Origin: Ensifer sp. LC163 | GTDB lineage: Bacteria; Pseudomonadota; Alphaproteobacteria; Rhizobiales; Rhizobiaceae | Direction of reading: 5' to 3' | DNA: 64,000 nucleotides | NCBI RefSeq assembly: GCF_001695855.1 | Contig: NZ_MBSS01000066.1 | Coordinates: forward strand, 124,001-188,000 | Part shown: one piece after another, positions 49,414 to 58,110 of the stretch | How positions within the stretch are numbered: position 1 is the first letter of the stretch | How the letters are laid out: each line of letters begins with the position of its first letter | Translations under genes and position numbers: made by a program | Notes under the pieces: generated by a model | Database searches by the model: none | Told to the model about the DNA's origin: nothing | What the model saw: only the letters and a program-made list of their open reading frames with translations

Positions 49414-50343
49414 ATGATGACCATCTCGACAAGGGCGGCGCCTGAGCTTGCTCCCGCGACCGCGCATTTTCCCGGCTATGATATCGGCGGTTTGGCGGGC
49501 ACCAGCTTCAAGCCCCAGCACCTGCTCGCGATCCTCGAGGACGGGGAGCCGCGCGGCTTTTTCGAGGTTCACGCGGAAAACTACATGGGCGCCGGCGGCC
49601 CTCCGCATGCAGCGCTTGCCCGCCTACGTCAGGACTACCCGGTCTCGCTCCACGGCGTGTGCATGTCGATCGGCGGGCCTGAGCGCTTGGACAAGGCCCA
49701 CCTTGAGCGGTTTCGCGGTCTCGTGGAACGCTACGAGCCGGCGCTCGTTTCAGAGCATCTCGCCTGGTCCACGCATCGGACCACCTACTACAACGACCTC
49801 CTGCCGCTCCCCTATACCGCGGCGACCCTGGCGCGCGTCAGCGACCACATCGACGAGGTGCAGGAAACGATCGGCCGGCCATTGCTTCTTGAGAATCCGT
49901 CGACCTACGTCGTCCTCAAGGAATCGGTTATGAGCGAGACGAGCTTCATCCGCGAGCTGGCGAAGCGCACCGGTTGCGGGCTGCTGCTCGACGTCAACAA
50001 CGTCTTCGTCTCGGCGATCAACCACGGCTATTCCGCCCTTGAGTATCTGGCCGACTTTCCGCTCGAGCATGTTGGCGAGATCCATCTCGCCGGGCACAAG
50101 GAACAGGAGGACGACGAGGGCGAGCGGCTGCTGATCGACAGCCATGACGGCCCGGTGGCCGATGCGGTCTGGACGCTCTATCAGCGCGTCATTCGCCGAG
50201 CCGGACCGATCCCGACCCTGATCGAATGGGACAGCGCGATACCCGACTGGCCGATCCTGAAGGCCGAGGCTGAAGCCGCCCAGGCCATTCTCGACCGCGA
50301 GGCGGCCGCAATCCTCGACGAAAGAGTGTTGACTCATGGCTGA
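49414..50343 (+). CDS. bufB1: DUF692 multinuclear iron oxidase BufB
   Basis: 309-aa TIM-barrel enzyme of the MbnB/TglH/BufB family that oxidises precursor Cys residues. Metal-site motifs: FFEVHAENYMGAGG, SLHGVCMSIGG, SEHLAW, LLENPSTY, LLDVNNVFVSA, EIHLAGH and LIEWDSAIP. GAAGGAGAG before the ATG at 49414 fixes the start. The 8-bp overlap with the next gene fits BufB-BufC cooperation. Confidence 0.9.
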   Translation: MMTISTRAAPELAPATAHFPGYDIGGLAGTSFKPQHLLAILEDGEPRGFFEVHAENYMGAGGPPHAALARLRQDYPVSLHGVCMSIGGPERLDKAHLERFRGLVERYEPALVSEHLAWSTHRTTYYNDLLPLPYTAATLARVSDHIDEVQETIGRPLLLENPSTYVVLKESVMSETSFIRELAKRTGCGLLLDVNNVFVSAINHGYSALEYLADFPLEHVGEIHLAGHKEQEDDEGERLLIDSHDGPVADAVWTLYQRVIRRAGPIPTLIEWDSAIPDWPILKAEAEAAQAILDREAAAILDERVLTHG

Positions 50344-51130
50344 CGTTCCTTCCCGTGTTCCCCTGGAAGCGTGCGACTATGCAGCCCGCTTCGCGGCGCC
50401 GCTCCTCGATCCCGCGTGCACGACGCCCGCGCTTGTCGCTGGACCGAACAGCAAGCGGGCGGATAAACGCTTCAACGTCTACCGCAACAACGTGACGGTC
50501 AGCCTGATCGAGGCGCTGGCGGCGACGTTTCCGGCGGTTCAACGGGTCACCGGAGAGGTGTTCTTCCGCGCCATGGCCCGCTTCCATGTGCGCGAGAGCC
50601 CGCCGACCTCGCCGCTTCTCTTCGAATATGGCCGCGACTTCCCCGATTTCATCGCGCGCTACGAATATGCCCAGTCGATGCCCTGGTTGGCAGATGTCGC
50701 CCGGATCGAGCGGGCGTGGCTCGATGCTTACCACGCCGCCGACGCGAAGGTGCTCGCCGCCGACGCGATCGCCGCCATTCCCGCGGAGCGGCTGGGAGGG
50801 ATCGTCTTCGAGCCGCATCCGGCGACCCGCCTCGTCCGCTCCGTATACCCCGCAGTGACGATCTTTGCCGCGAACCGGGCCGAGGGGCCGGTCAGCCGCG
50901 TCGATAACGCGGCGCCGGAAAGCGCACTTGTCACCCGCCCGGACCTGGACGTCATCGTCCGCAGGCTGTCGACCGGTACGGACATCCTGCTCGATGCACT
51001 TCTCCGCGGCAGACCACTCGCGGAAGCAGCGGAGATCGCGGCCACGCAGTGCCCGACATTCGACCTAGCGGCTGGCATCGCCGTCATGCTCGAGGCCGGG
51101 GCGTTTACGGCCATTCATCAAGGAGGATAG
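50336..51130 (+). CDS. bufC1: DUF2063 partner protein BufC
   Basis: 264 aa. N-terminal DUF2063 domain (NVYRNNVTVSLIEALAATFPAVQRVTGEVFF, FEYGRDFPDFI) and a C-terminal part resembling the RiPP-recognition-like half of BufC/MbnC-type partners. It would present the BufA peptide to BufB. The start overlaps the bufB stop by 8 bp. The old 'putative DNA-binding' label of this family is not supported by context. Confidence 0.85.
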   Translation: MADVPSRVPLEACDYAARFAAPLLDPACTTPALVAGPNSKRADKRFNVYRNNVTVSLIEALAATFPAVQRVTGEVFFRAMARFHVRESPPTSPLLFEYGRDFPDFIARYEYAQSMPWLADVARIERAWLDAYHAADAKVLAADAIAAIPAERLGGIVFEPHPATRLVRSVYPAVTIFAANRAEGPVSRVDNAAPESALVTRPDLDVIVRRLSTGTDILLDALLRGRPLAEAAEIAATQCPTFDLAAGIAVMLEAGAFTAIHQGG

Positions 51131-51134
51131 GATT

Positions 51135-51650
51135 TTGGCTTCGGCACGAAAATTTCTCATCGAACACTGGCAGTCCGGCCTCTTCCTCTGGACCGGCCGC
51201 GCCAGCCGCGCAATCAAGACGGTCGCGCCCCTCTGGCTCGCGCAACTCGTCCTGCGCTTCGGGCTTGCCACACCGTTCTATCGCTCCGGCATGAGCAAGT
51301 GGGACGGCTTCCTGCAGTTGAACGACGTCGCCGTCCTGCTCTTCAGCTCCGAGTTTCAGCTACACCTGCCGGGCGGTCCCTACGCCTACCCCGCGCCGGC
51401 CCTGGTGGCGTTTGCTGCCGCGTCGGCAGAGACGATGTTTCCCGTTCTGCTCGTCCTTGGGCTCACCACGCGCTTTGCCGCGCTCGGCCTCCTCGCCATG
51501 ACGCTGGTCATCCAGCTAACGGTCCCCGACGGCTGGCCCATTCACATCACCTGGGCGGCGATGGCGCTCGCGATCATGGCCTCGGGGCCAGGCGCGCTTT
51601 CGCTCGACCACTGGCTGTGCGCAAGAGCCCGCCTTGCGGGCATGAATTGA
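51135..51650 (+). CDS. DoxX family membrane protein of the bufferin operon
   Basis: 171 aa, four hydrophobic helices with the DoxX pattern (LVLRFGLATPFYRSGMSKWDGFLQL, ETMFPVLLVLGLTTRFAALGLLAM). The start codon is TTG at 51135, preceded by a strong AGGAGG, and the gene lies 4 nt after bufC. Its role in bufferin operons is unsettled, possibly redox or electron delivery for the periplasmic step. Confidence 0.85.
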   Translation: MASARKFLIEHWQSGLFLWTGRASRAIKTVAPLWLAQLVLRFGLATPFYRSGMSKWDGFLQLNDVAVLLFSSEFQLHLPGGPYAYPAPALVAFAAASAETMFPVLLVLGLTTRFAALGLLAMTLVIQLTVPDGWPIHITWAAMALAIMASGPGALSLDHWLCARARLAGMN

Positions 51651-51933
51651 GCGCGATCGGTTCCGCGTCAATCTCACCAGGGCATCAGGGCTTTGAGAAT
51701 GCCCCTGCCCTGCCCGGGGTGAAACGGTAACGTCAAAATCACGCTGTCAGTCTTCAGCTTACGGCATCAATCGAAATCGGGAAGTAAAAGCCACAAACGT
51801 ATCGTCGAAAACCTGCTCGCCCAGCATCATCAAGTTCGCGCGCTGGATCAGCTTCAGGAACGGCGGCGCCAGAGCCGCGCCGCCGTCATCATAGCGATCA
51901 CGGGCGGAAAACGCCGCTGACACCGGTCTGTGC

Positions 51934-54210
51934 TCATCCGGCGCAGCAAGAAAGCTTCGCCACATCCTTGTCGAAAGCGAGCGCGGCAAGCTTGAGGCCT
52001 TCCACGGTGGTGAGATACGGAAAGATCGTATTGGCGAGGTCGTCGACACTGAGGCCTTGGCGGATGGCAAGCGCCGCCGTCTGGATGCTGTCGGCACCTT
52101 CCGGCGCCAGGATGTGCGCCCCGAGCAACCGGCCAGTGCCAGCATCGGCGACAAGCTTGATGAGCCCACGCGTGTCGCGGGCGGCGAGCGCGCGCGGCAC
52201 CTGGTCGAGGCCGATCGTCGAAACGCGGACGGCGTGCCCGGCCGCACGTGCGGCGGCCTCGGTCAGGCCGACGCTCGCCACCTGCGGGTCGGTGAACACG
52301 ATGGCCGGCATGGCGCCGTTGTCGTAGCGCAGGCTGTCGCCGTTGAGGGCGTTCTTTGCCGCAAGCCTGGCGCCGTAGGCGGCCATGTAGACGAATTGGT
52401 CGCGGCCGGTGACGTCGCCGGCGGCATAGACGCCGGATCTTGTCGTGCGCATGCGGTCATCGACGACAACGGCACCCGACGGCGAGATAGCGACCCCGTG
52501 TTCGGAGAGACCGAGACCGTCGATGTTGGGGGTACGCCCAGTGGTCAGCAGCACCTCGCCCGCATCGATCGCCATCTCCTCGCCGTCGCGCTCAACGGTG
52601 AGCGAAACACCGCCTTCGGTCCTTCGGATCGAACGATAGGCGATACCGGACACCACGGTAGTGCCCTCGTCCTTAAAATACCCCGTCAGCGCCGCGCCGA
52701 TCTCGGGCTCGGCTTCGGGCAGGAGACGCGAGCGGCAGACGAGCGTCACCTTGACGCCGGCGCGGGCGAACATCTGCGCAAGTTCCGCCCCGATATAGCC
52801 GCCGCCGATGACAAGCAGCGATGTCGGAAGTTCCTGGAGGTCGAGTGCCGTCGTGCTGGTCAGGTAAGGGACGGTCTCGATGCCGGGAATTGCGGGCACC
52901 GCCGGCCGCGCGCCGGTCGCGATGATGATCTTGCCGGCGGGAAGCTGCGTGCCGTTGACCTCGACCCCGCCTTCGATGAGCCGCGCCGGCCCGTCGTGGT
53001 AAGCGACGCCGTTATAGGCCGGCAACAGGTCGATGTACTTGGCCTGGCGCAGTTCGGAAACGAGTGTGTCCTTCTGGCCAACCGTCGCTCGCCAATCTCT
53101 CACTTCGGCGTCCGCCGCGATACCGGCAAAACGCGCCGCGACCCGGGCATTGTGAAGCGTCTCGGCGGCGCGGATAAGCGTCTTCGACGGCACGCAGCCG
53201 ATGTTGACGCAGGTGCCGCCGATGGTGCCGCTGCCAATGAGGGCCACTTGCGCACCCTGTTCGGCGGCCGTGATGGCGGCCGAAAAGCCAGCCGACCCGG
53301 CGCCGATCACCGCGAGATCATAGGAAACACCGTTCCGGCCATTGATGGCCGAGCGCCGAGCTACGACCGGCGTGTCCTTCGATACGGTCTGGATCGACAG
53401 CGGCGCCGCGCTGCGCGCCTCCTTCATTCCGTCCCCCTCGCCGGAAGCGGCATCCAGACCGGCTAGGCTCGATCCGAAGATCGCCCGGCCGGCTTCGAGG
53501 GCTTCCTCGATCGACAGCCGAAACCCCGGCTCGTCGGCGCGACGCTCGCGGCGCCAAGCCGAGAGATGCTCATCCGAACAGAAGAAGGCCGTCGTCGCGC
53601 AGAGCGAGTTCGCGGCGCACCCGTCTTCGTAGCACACGCTGAGCCAGACAACAGCCGTGCGTGGCGCTATGTCTGCAAGGGCTCGGCCTTGCTCTCGTGT
53701 CATGATCCGGATGGGCGCAGCGCAGCGGCGGCAGCGGGAGGTTATCGCGGCGTCGCGATTCAGCATGGCGCCGATGCCGAGCGCATCGACGGCACACATG
53801 GCGTTGACGGTGCGAGCATCCAGTCTAACCTGATGGCCGGTGTCCCCGTCAGTGAACGGATAGGCGCCGATGATCCGCTCGCCGTCGAGGACCGCGAGGT
53901 CACGCCGCCGCAGATCGTTCAGGAGCGACCGAACATCGGCTTCGGACAGCCCTGCTTGTCCTGCTAGGACGGCGAGCGTCGGGGCTCGGCCGTGTTCGCT
54001 ATAGAGCCGCAGCAGTGCGGTGCGGACACGATCGGCAGACGGCGAATAGCCGCTCCAGCGATTGAGCACATGACCGGACCCGACCATTGCAAGAAGCGCG
54101 TCCTTGACCACAGGCGATGTGACCACCGACCAGTCCGGAAACGTCACGCCCGGGCGCACGGAAAAACTCGGTGGCGTCGGGGATGTGGAGGATGCACAGC
54201 AATCGTTCAT
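51934..54210 (-). CDS. merBA: Organomercurial lyase-mercuric reductase fusion (MerB-MerA)
   Basis: 758 aa. Residues ~30-225 are MerB-like: catalytic Cys139 and Asp142 (MCAVD) and Cys204 (SLCATTAFFC) correspond to MerB Cys96, Asp99 and Cys159. From ~290 a full MerA follows: FAD motif VIGAGSAGFSAAI, redox disulfide CVNIGCVPSK, NADPH motif GGGYIGAEL, and the C-terminal vicinal pair SCCAG that receives Hg(II). The N-terminal HMA domain of classic MerA is absent. One polypeptide can thus cleave C-Hg bonds and reduce the released Hg(II) to Hg(0). Last gene of merTPF-BA. Confidence 0.92.
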   Translation of the reverse strand: MNDCCASSTSPTPPSFSVRPGVTFPDWSVVTSPVVKDALLAMVGSGHVLNRWSGYSPSADRVRTALLRLYSEHGRAPTLAVLAGQAGLSEADVRSLLNDLRRRDLAVLDGERIIGAYPFTDGDTGHQVRLDARTVNAMCAVDALGIGAMLNRDAAITSRCRRCAAPIRIMTREQGRALADIAPRTAVVWLSVCYEDGCAANSLCATTAFFCSDEHLSAWRRERRADEPGFRLSIEEALEAGRAIFGSSLAGLDAASGEGDGMKEARSAAPLSIQTVSKDTPVVARRSAINGRNGVSYDLAVIGAGSAGFSAAITAAEQGAQVALIGSGTIGGTCVNIGCVPSKTLIRAAETLHNARVAARFAGIAADAEVRDWRATVGQKDTLVSELRQAKYIDLLPAYNGVAYHDGPARLIEGGVEVNGTQLPAGKIIIATGARPAVPAIPGIETVPYLTSTTALDLQELPTSLLVIGGGYIGAELAQMFARAGVKVTLVCRSRLLPEAEPEIGAALTGYFKDEGTTVVSGIAYRSIRRTEGGVSLTVERDGEEMAIDAGEVLLTTGRTPNIDGLGLSEHGVAISPSGAVVVDDRMRTTRSGVYAAGDVTGRDQFVYMAAYGARLAAKNALNGDSLRYDNGAMPAIVFTDPQVASVGLTEAAARAAGHAVRVSTIGLDQVPRALAARDTRGLIKLVADAGTGRLLGAHILAPEGADSIQTAALAIRQGLSVDDLANTIFPYLTTVEGLKLAALAFDKDVAKLSCCAG

Positions 54211-54278
54211 GGCTTCTCGCCTTTCTTATGAATATCGGTCTCGCAGCAGGTGGCTTTGGCGCGGCGGCGAGAGAGACC

Positions 54279-54443
54279 TCACATTACGAGGCCGATACTG
54301 GCCGCCAGCAGTGAAGCCGCCATCAGGTCCGGACGGGCGAACCAAACGCCAAGGCTCGCCAGCGGCAGGAACACCACAAGCAGCGGCGTTGCGCAGCAGA
54401 TCGCGAGGATGGCGCCGGCCGCTCCCGCGCGGATCAGGCCCAT
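54279..54443 (-). CDS. merF: MerF-like mercury transporter, cut short by an in-frame TGA
   Basis: 54 aa as read: helix, vicinal pair AICCATPLLVV, second helix ending SIGLVM, then TGA (54279-54281). The same frame continues open for 23 codons (GLSRRRAKATCCETD ... KP) to a TGA at 54207-54209 that overlaps the merBA ATG. The extension holds the second Cys pair expected in MerF and brings the length to ~78, near the usual ~80. So the TGA is probably a nonsense mutation of a Trp codon, or a read-through site, or a sequencing error. AAGGCAGTTGAG precedes the start, just after merP. Confidence 0.75.
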   Translation of the reverse strand: MGLIRAGAAGAILAICCATPLLVVFLPLASLGVWFARPDLMAASLLAASIGLVM

Positions 54444-54444
54444 C

Positions 54445-54738
54445 TCAACTGCCTTGCTGTGTCGGATGCGCGGGATAGCCCGCATTCATGCTGGCGGCAG
54501 CGACAGCATCAGCGTTGGTCTTCGCATCGTCAAAGGTCACGGTCGCTGTCTTGGCTTCGAACGAGACGGCCACCTTCGAAACGCCCTGGACTGCCGCCAT
54601 CGAGGTCTTCACGATGTAGGGGCACGCGGCGCAGGTCATGTTGTCGACAGCAAAGGTGACGGTCCGCTCGGCGGCGAACGCGGCGGATGCCGTCAGCATC
54701 GGGACGATCAGGGCGATGACGCTTAAGCTCTTCTTCAT
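54445..54738 (-). CDS. merP: Periplasmic mercury-binding protein MerP
   Basis: 97 aa. Signal peptide MKKSLSVIALIVPMLTASAAFA, then one HMA domain with the metal motif NMTCAACP (Cys36, Cys39). It captures Hg(II) in the periplasm and passes it to MerT/MerF. AGGAGGAGATCC precedes the ATG; merT lies 21 bp upstream. Confidence 0.95.
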   Translation of the reverse strand: MKKSLSVIALIVPMLTASAAFAAERTVTFAVDNMTCAACPYIVKTSMAAVQGVSKVAVSFEAKTATVTFDDAKTNADAVAAASMNAGYPAHPTQQGS

Positions 54739-54759
54739 GGGTTGGATCTCCTCCTGGTC

Positions 54760-55173
54760 TCAGGCCGCGAGCAACAGCGGCGCGACGTAATCGAAGGCAA
54801 AGGCGGCCGCGACAAGCACCGTCGCGAGCCAGAGCCCGATCTGAACGACGCGGTTGGGGATTGGGCGGGCGCAGACAGCGCCGTCGACGCAGGCTCGCCG
54901 TGGCTTCCGGTAGACGAGGTAGAAGCCATACCCGAGGACGGCCGCCGTTCCGGTGACAAAGAGCGGCTTGTAAGGCGCCAGAGCCGTCAGGTTGCCGATC
55001 CAGGCGCCGCCGATGCCAAGGCTGAACAGGATGAGGGGAATGATGCAGCAGGAGGAAGCCGCGAGCGCGCCGAGAACGCCGCCGACAGCGACCAGTCGCT
55101 GCCGGCGGATCTCGCTCCGCGCGGCTACCGCGACGGGAACCGTCTCTGCCGTTGCTGATCGCCATGCAACCAT
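54760..55173 (-). CDS. merT: Mercuric ion transporter MerT
   Basis: 137 aa, three membrane helices. First-helix vicinal pair ASSCCIIPL and a cytoplasmic-loop pair in ACVDGAVCARP carry Hg(II) inward to MerA. The start at 55173 (MVAWRSATA) was chosen because the mer promoter -10 ends only 9 nt from the longer alternative ATG at 55206, which would leave almost no leader. First gene of the mer operon. Confidence 0.9.
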   Translation of the reverse strand: MVAWRSATAETVPVAVAARSEIRRQRLVAVGGVLGALAASSCCIIPLILFSLGIGGAWIGNLTALAPYKPLFVTGTAAVLGYGFYLVYRKPRRACVDGAVCARPIPNRVVQIGLWLATVLVAAAFAFDYVAPLLLAA

Positions 55174-55214
55174 ATCCGCGCTCTCTTTCCTTGCCGAAAT
55201 CCTCATTGCATCGT

Positions 55215-55245
55215 AGCATGCAGTCTGTAGTGACTACAGGGTCAA
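55215..55245 (-). promoter_or_regulatory. MerR-controlled mer promoter/operator
   Basis: On the minus strand a -35 TTGACC (55240-55245) and a weak -10 CATGCT (55215-55220) are 19 bp apart, the over-long spacing typical of MerR-activated promoters. The spacer holds the perfect dyad CTGTAGTCACTACAG (55225-55239), the presumed MerR site. Confidence 0.7.
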
Positions 55246-55259
55246 GAGGTTTTTTTGCG

Positions 55260-55688
55260 ATGCGCGATCGCACCATGGTGAAGGGTCTGCAGCGGGCCGA
55301 GCTCGCTCAGCGGACGGGCTGCAATCTGGAGACAGTGCGTTATTATGAGAAGGTTGGTCTTCTGCCCGAACCACCGCGCACAATGGCGGGCTATCGCAGC
55401 TACGACACGACGCATGAGCGGCGACTCCGCTTCGTCTTGCGGGCGCGCGAGCTTGGCTTCTCCCTTGATGAAATCCGCGAGCTCCTCCGTCTCGTTGACG
55501 AGCGTGACCGGCCGTGTGTCGAGGCACGAGACGTCGCCGCCGTCCACCTTGCCGACGTGCAGGCGAAGATCGCCGACCTGAGGCGCATGGAGCGGGTGCT
55601 CAAAGACGTCGTTGCCCAGTGCGGCGACGGCACACTCCCGGAATGTCCGCTGATCGAGACGCTGTTCCGGGAGCGGCGGGCCAATTAA
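55260..55688 (+). CDS. merR: Mercury-responsive regulator MerR
   Basis: 142 aa. MerR-type winged HTH (RAELAQRTGCNLETVRYYEKVGLL) and dimerisation helix. The three Hg(II)-binding Cys are present: Cys86 (RPCVEA), Cys121 and Cys129 (CGDGTLPECPLI), matching Cys82/117/126 of classical MerR. The start ATG 55260 follows AAGAGG; a Met five codons later is possible. Divergent from merT, binding the dyad at 55225-55239. Confidence 0.93.
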   Translation: MRDRTMVKGLQRAELAQRTGCNLETVRYYEKVGLLPEPPRTMAGYRSYDTTHERRLRFVLRARELGFSLDEIRELLRLVDERDRPCVEARDVAAVHLADVQAKIADLRRMERVLKDVVAQCGDGTLPECPLIETLFRERRAN

Positions 55689-55807
55689 CGCCGACAGGTT
55701 CTTCGCAAGACCTACAGGATCTGTGGCGTTTCTGATGGGGAGCGAGCTCGACGAGCACTCGGCCACCTTTAGTCGGGAAGCAAGTCGCTACGTCCGGGTT
55801 GCTGTTA

Positions 55808-57925
55808 TCAGGCGGCAGTGCGTATGTTGATATCGCTCCTCTCGTCGGTCGTCGCCTGCCCAAGCTGGAAAACCGACAATAGTTGGCGAAGCCGTGCGGC
55901 TTCAGTTGCGAGAGCGGTGCTTGCGACGGTACTTTGCTCCACCATCGCCGTGTTCTGCTGTGTCGACTGGTCCATCTGATTGACCGCGGAATTGATCTGG
56001 AACAGGCCGGCTGACTGCTCGCTGGAGGAAAGGGCCACTGCCTCCACATGCCGACCGACGGCGTTGACCTGCCTGCTGATATCGTTGAGCGCTTCGCCGG
56101 TTTTGCGCACCGTCGCCGTGCCTTTCTCGATCTCGCACGCGGAGCTCAGGATGAGTTCCTTGATCTCTTTGGCGGCCCGTGCCGATCGCTGCGCGAGTTC
56201 CCGTACCTCGTGGGCGACAACGGCAAAGCCTTTGCCCGCGGAGCCGGCGCGGGCGGCCTCAACGCCCGCGTTCAGGGCAAGCAGATTGGTCTGGAATGCG
56301 ATCTCGTCGATGACGCCGATGATGCTCGATATGCGAGCGGAGGACTCTTCAATGCCCCGCATCGCGTCGATGGCCTGGTCGACGAGGTCCGTGCTTTCGC
56401 AAGCGCGCTGGTTTGTTTGCTGTGAAGCCGCATGGGCTTCTTGAAGCCTTGTTGATGCGATGGCGGCATTGGCCGCGATCTGATCGAGCGCGGCTGCGGT
56501 TTCCTCGAGCGACGCGGCTTGGCCTTCGGTGCGGAGCGCGAGCTCGTTCGCGCTGCTGCTGATGTCGGAACTCCGCTTGTCGATCGATCGGCTTGCGTGT
56601 GCAATCCGCGCCATGACATCGCACAGTTGTGCAAGCGTCGCGTTCAGATCGTGGCGCAATGGCTCAAAATCGGGAGCGAACGGATTTGTGAGCTGGAACG
56701 AAAGATCGCCGGCGGCCAGCCGTCTGAGAGCGTCGGCCAGGTCGGCTGTTGCCTGTGCCAGCCGCTCCTGCGCGCGGGCATCCGCTTCTTCCTGCATCCG
56801 CACCCGTTCTGTTTCGGCTTGGGCACGCAGCCGCTCTGCCTCATGCTCGAGCTTGGTTCTTTCAATGGCCGACTGGCGGAAAACTTCCAATGCCATTGCC
56901 ATCTCGCCCAATTCGTCTCGCCGCCCGAGACCTGGAACAGTCCGCATCGTATCGCCCTTGGCCAGATAGCGCATGGATGCGGCAAGGACCAATACGGGGC
57001 GGCTTATCGATCGGCCAATCAACCACACGCTCGACAGGATGATGACGAGTGCAAGGACGATGAGGCCGATTGCGAGCGTAATATTTCGCTCAGCGACGGC
57101 GGCATTCTCCGACAGAGTGGCGGCCTTTTCCTCCGAGTATCGATCCAGGATGCGCGTGACGATCGGCTCGACTTCGCCATAGGCCGACGTCACGACCGCG
57201 CGCGCTGCCGCTTCCTCGAGCGTGCCGCTGGCATAGAGTCTGAACGCATCGGCGTAAACCTTGAGCGCCTCCGAAATGCGCATGCGCTGCGCACCCGGAC
57301 GAAACGCCTTCTTGGTCAGCTTTGAGAAAGTCTCGATCTCGGCGGAGTGCGTTTCAATGTATTGAGACTGACGGCGAAGGATAAAGTCTTTCTCATGGCG
57401 GCGCAGCATCAGCATGCTGGCCCTCAGTTCCAAGTCGGCTGTCGCCTCCAACTGCTGCTCGATCGAATGGACGGCCTCACGCATGGCGCCCTCCAGTCCA
57501 CTCGATGCGTCCAATCCGAGGTCCTTGTCCTTGGTGACCAGGTGTGAGAATGCCGTGGCGTACTTCCTCAGGCCGGACTGCAGCGCGTCCAGGTCGACGG
57601 CGTCCTGCGAAGGCGCCGTTGCCTTCAGCGCCTCGACAATGGTGGTCGCGTCGGAAAGCGCTCGGTCGAATTTTTCCACCGAGGTGGCTTGCCGGTGCAG
57701 CAGGAAGTCCTGCTCCCAAAGAAGCGTATCGCGGAAATGGCCCATCGTTCGGGCGATCTCGGTTTCGCGCTGCGACAATCGCTCAGCCGTGGCGCGGTAG
57801 CCCGCCTCGATCGTTCGTTGGGCGAGGAGTATGCCCGAAATCGTCAGAAGCCCAGCGAGAGCCACGCATGCGAGCAGAAAAACACGGTGAGCGATCTTAG
57901 GTTTGGATACGAATGACACTGCCAT
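55808..57925 (-). CDS. Methyl-accepting chemotaxis protein
   Basis: 705 aa. TM1 (~16-36), a helical periplasmic sensor domain of about 240 residues, TM2 (~282-304), HAMP (~305-358; [19 protein letters not shown]), a helical second HAMP-like section ([17 protein letters not shown]), then the signalling domain with the hairpin tip [26 protein letters not shown]. No C-terminal CheR-binding pentapeptide. Ligand unknown; no adjacent che genes. Confidence 0.93.
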   Translation of the reverse strand: MAVSFVSKPKIAHRVFLLACVALAGLLTISGILLAQRTIEAGYRATAERLSQRETEIARTMGHFRDTLLWEQDFLLHRQATSVEKFDRALSDATTIVEALKATAPSQDAVDLDALQSGLRKYATAFSHLVTKDKDLGLDASSGLEGAMREAVHSIEQQLEATADLELRASMLMLRRHEKDFILRRQSQYIETHSAEIETFSKLTKKAFRPGAQRMRISEALKVYADAFRLYASGTLEEAAARAVVTSAYGEVEPIVTRILDRYSEEKAATLSENAAVAERNITLAIGLIVLALVIILSSVWLIGRSISRPVLVLAASMRYLAKGDTMRTVPGLGRRDELGEMAMALEVFRQSAIERTKLEHEAERLRAQAETERVRMQEEADARAQERLAQATADLADALRRLAAGDLSFQLTNPFAPDFEPLRHDLNATLAQLCDVMARIAHASRSIDKRSSDISSSANELALRTEGQAASLEETAAALDQIAANAAIASTRLQEAHAASQQTNQRACESTDLVDQAIDAMRGIEESSARISSIIGVIDEIAFQTNLLALNAGVEAARAGSAGKGFAVVAHEVRELAQRSARAAKEIKELILSSACEIEKGTATVRKTGEALNDISRQVNAVGRHVEAVALSSSEQSAGLFQINSAVNQMDQSTQQNTAMVEQSTVASTALATEAARLRQLLSVFQLGQATTDERSDINIRTAA

Positions 57926-58110
57926 ACTCCGGCTTCACGTGATCCTTGCCGTTTAGCTACCCTGGGTTAATCAAAGTCCAATCGAAGATGAAGATTGCAT
58001 GAAGGTTTTGTGACAGCGCGGTCCACGACTGGACGCCGGGCCCAGCATCTAACGAAGAACAGCCATGACAGAATATATCGGTCTGTCGCGCTCCAATCGA
58101 AGGGGCCAGT

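Noticed and set aside
54279-54281. Selenocysteine at the in-frame TGA of merF
   Set aside because: No SECIS-like bacterial hairpin is evident after the TGA and no MerF selenoprotein is known; a Trp-to-stop change explains it better.
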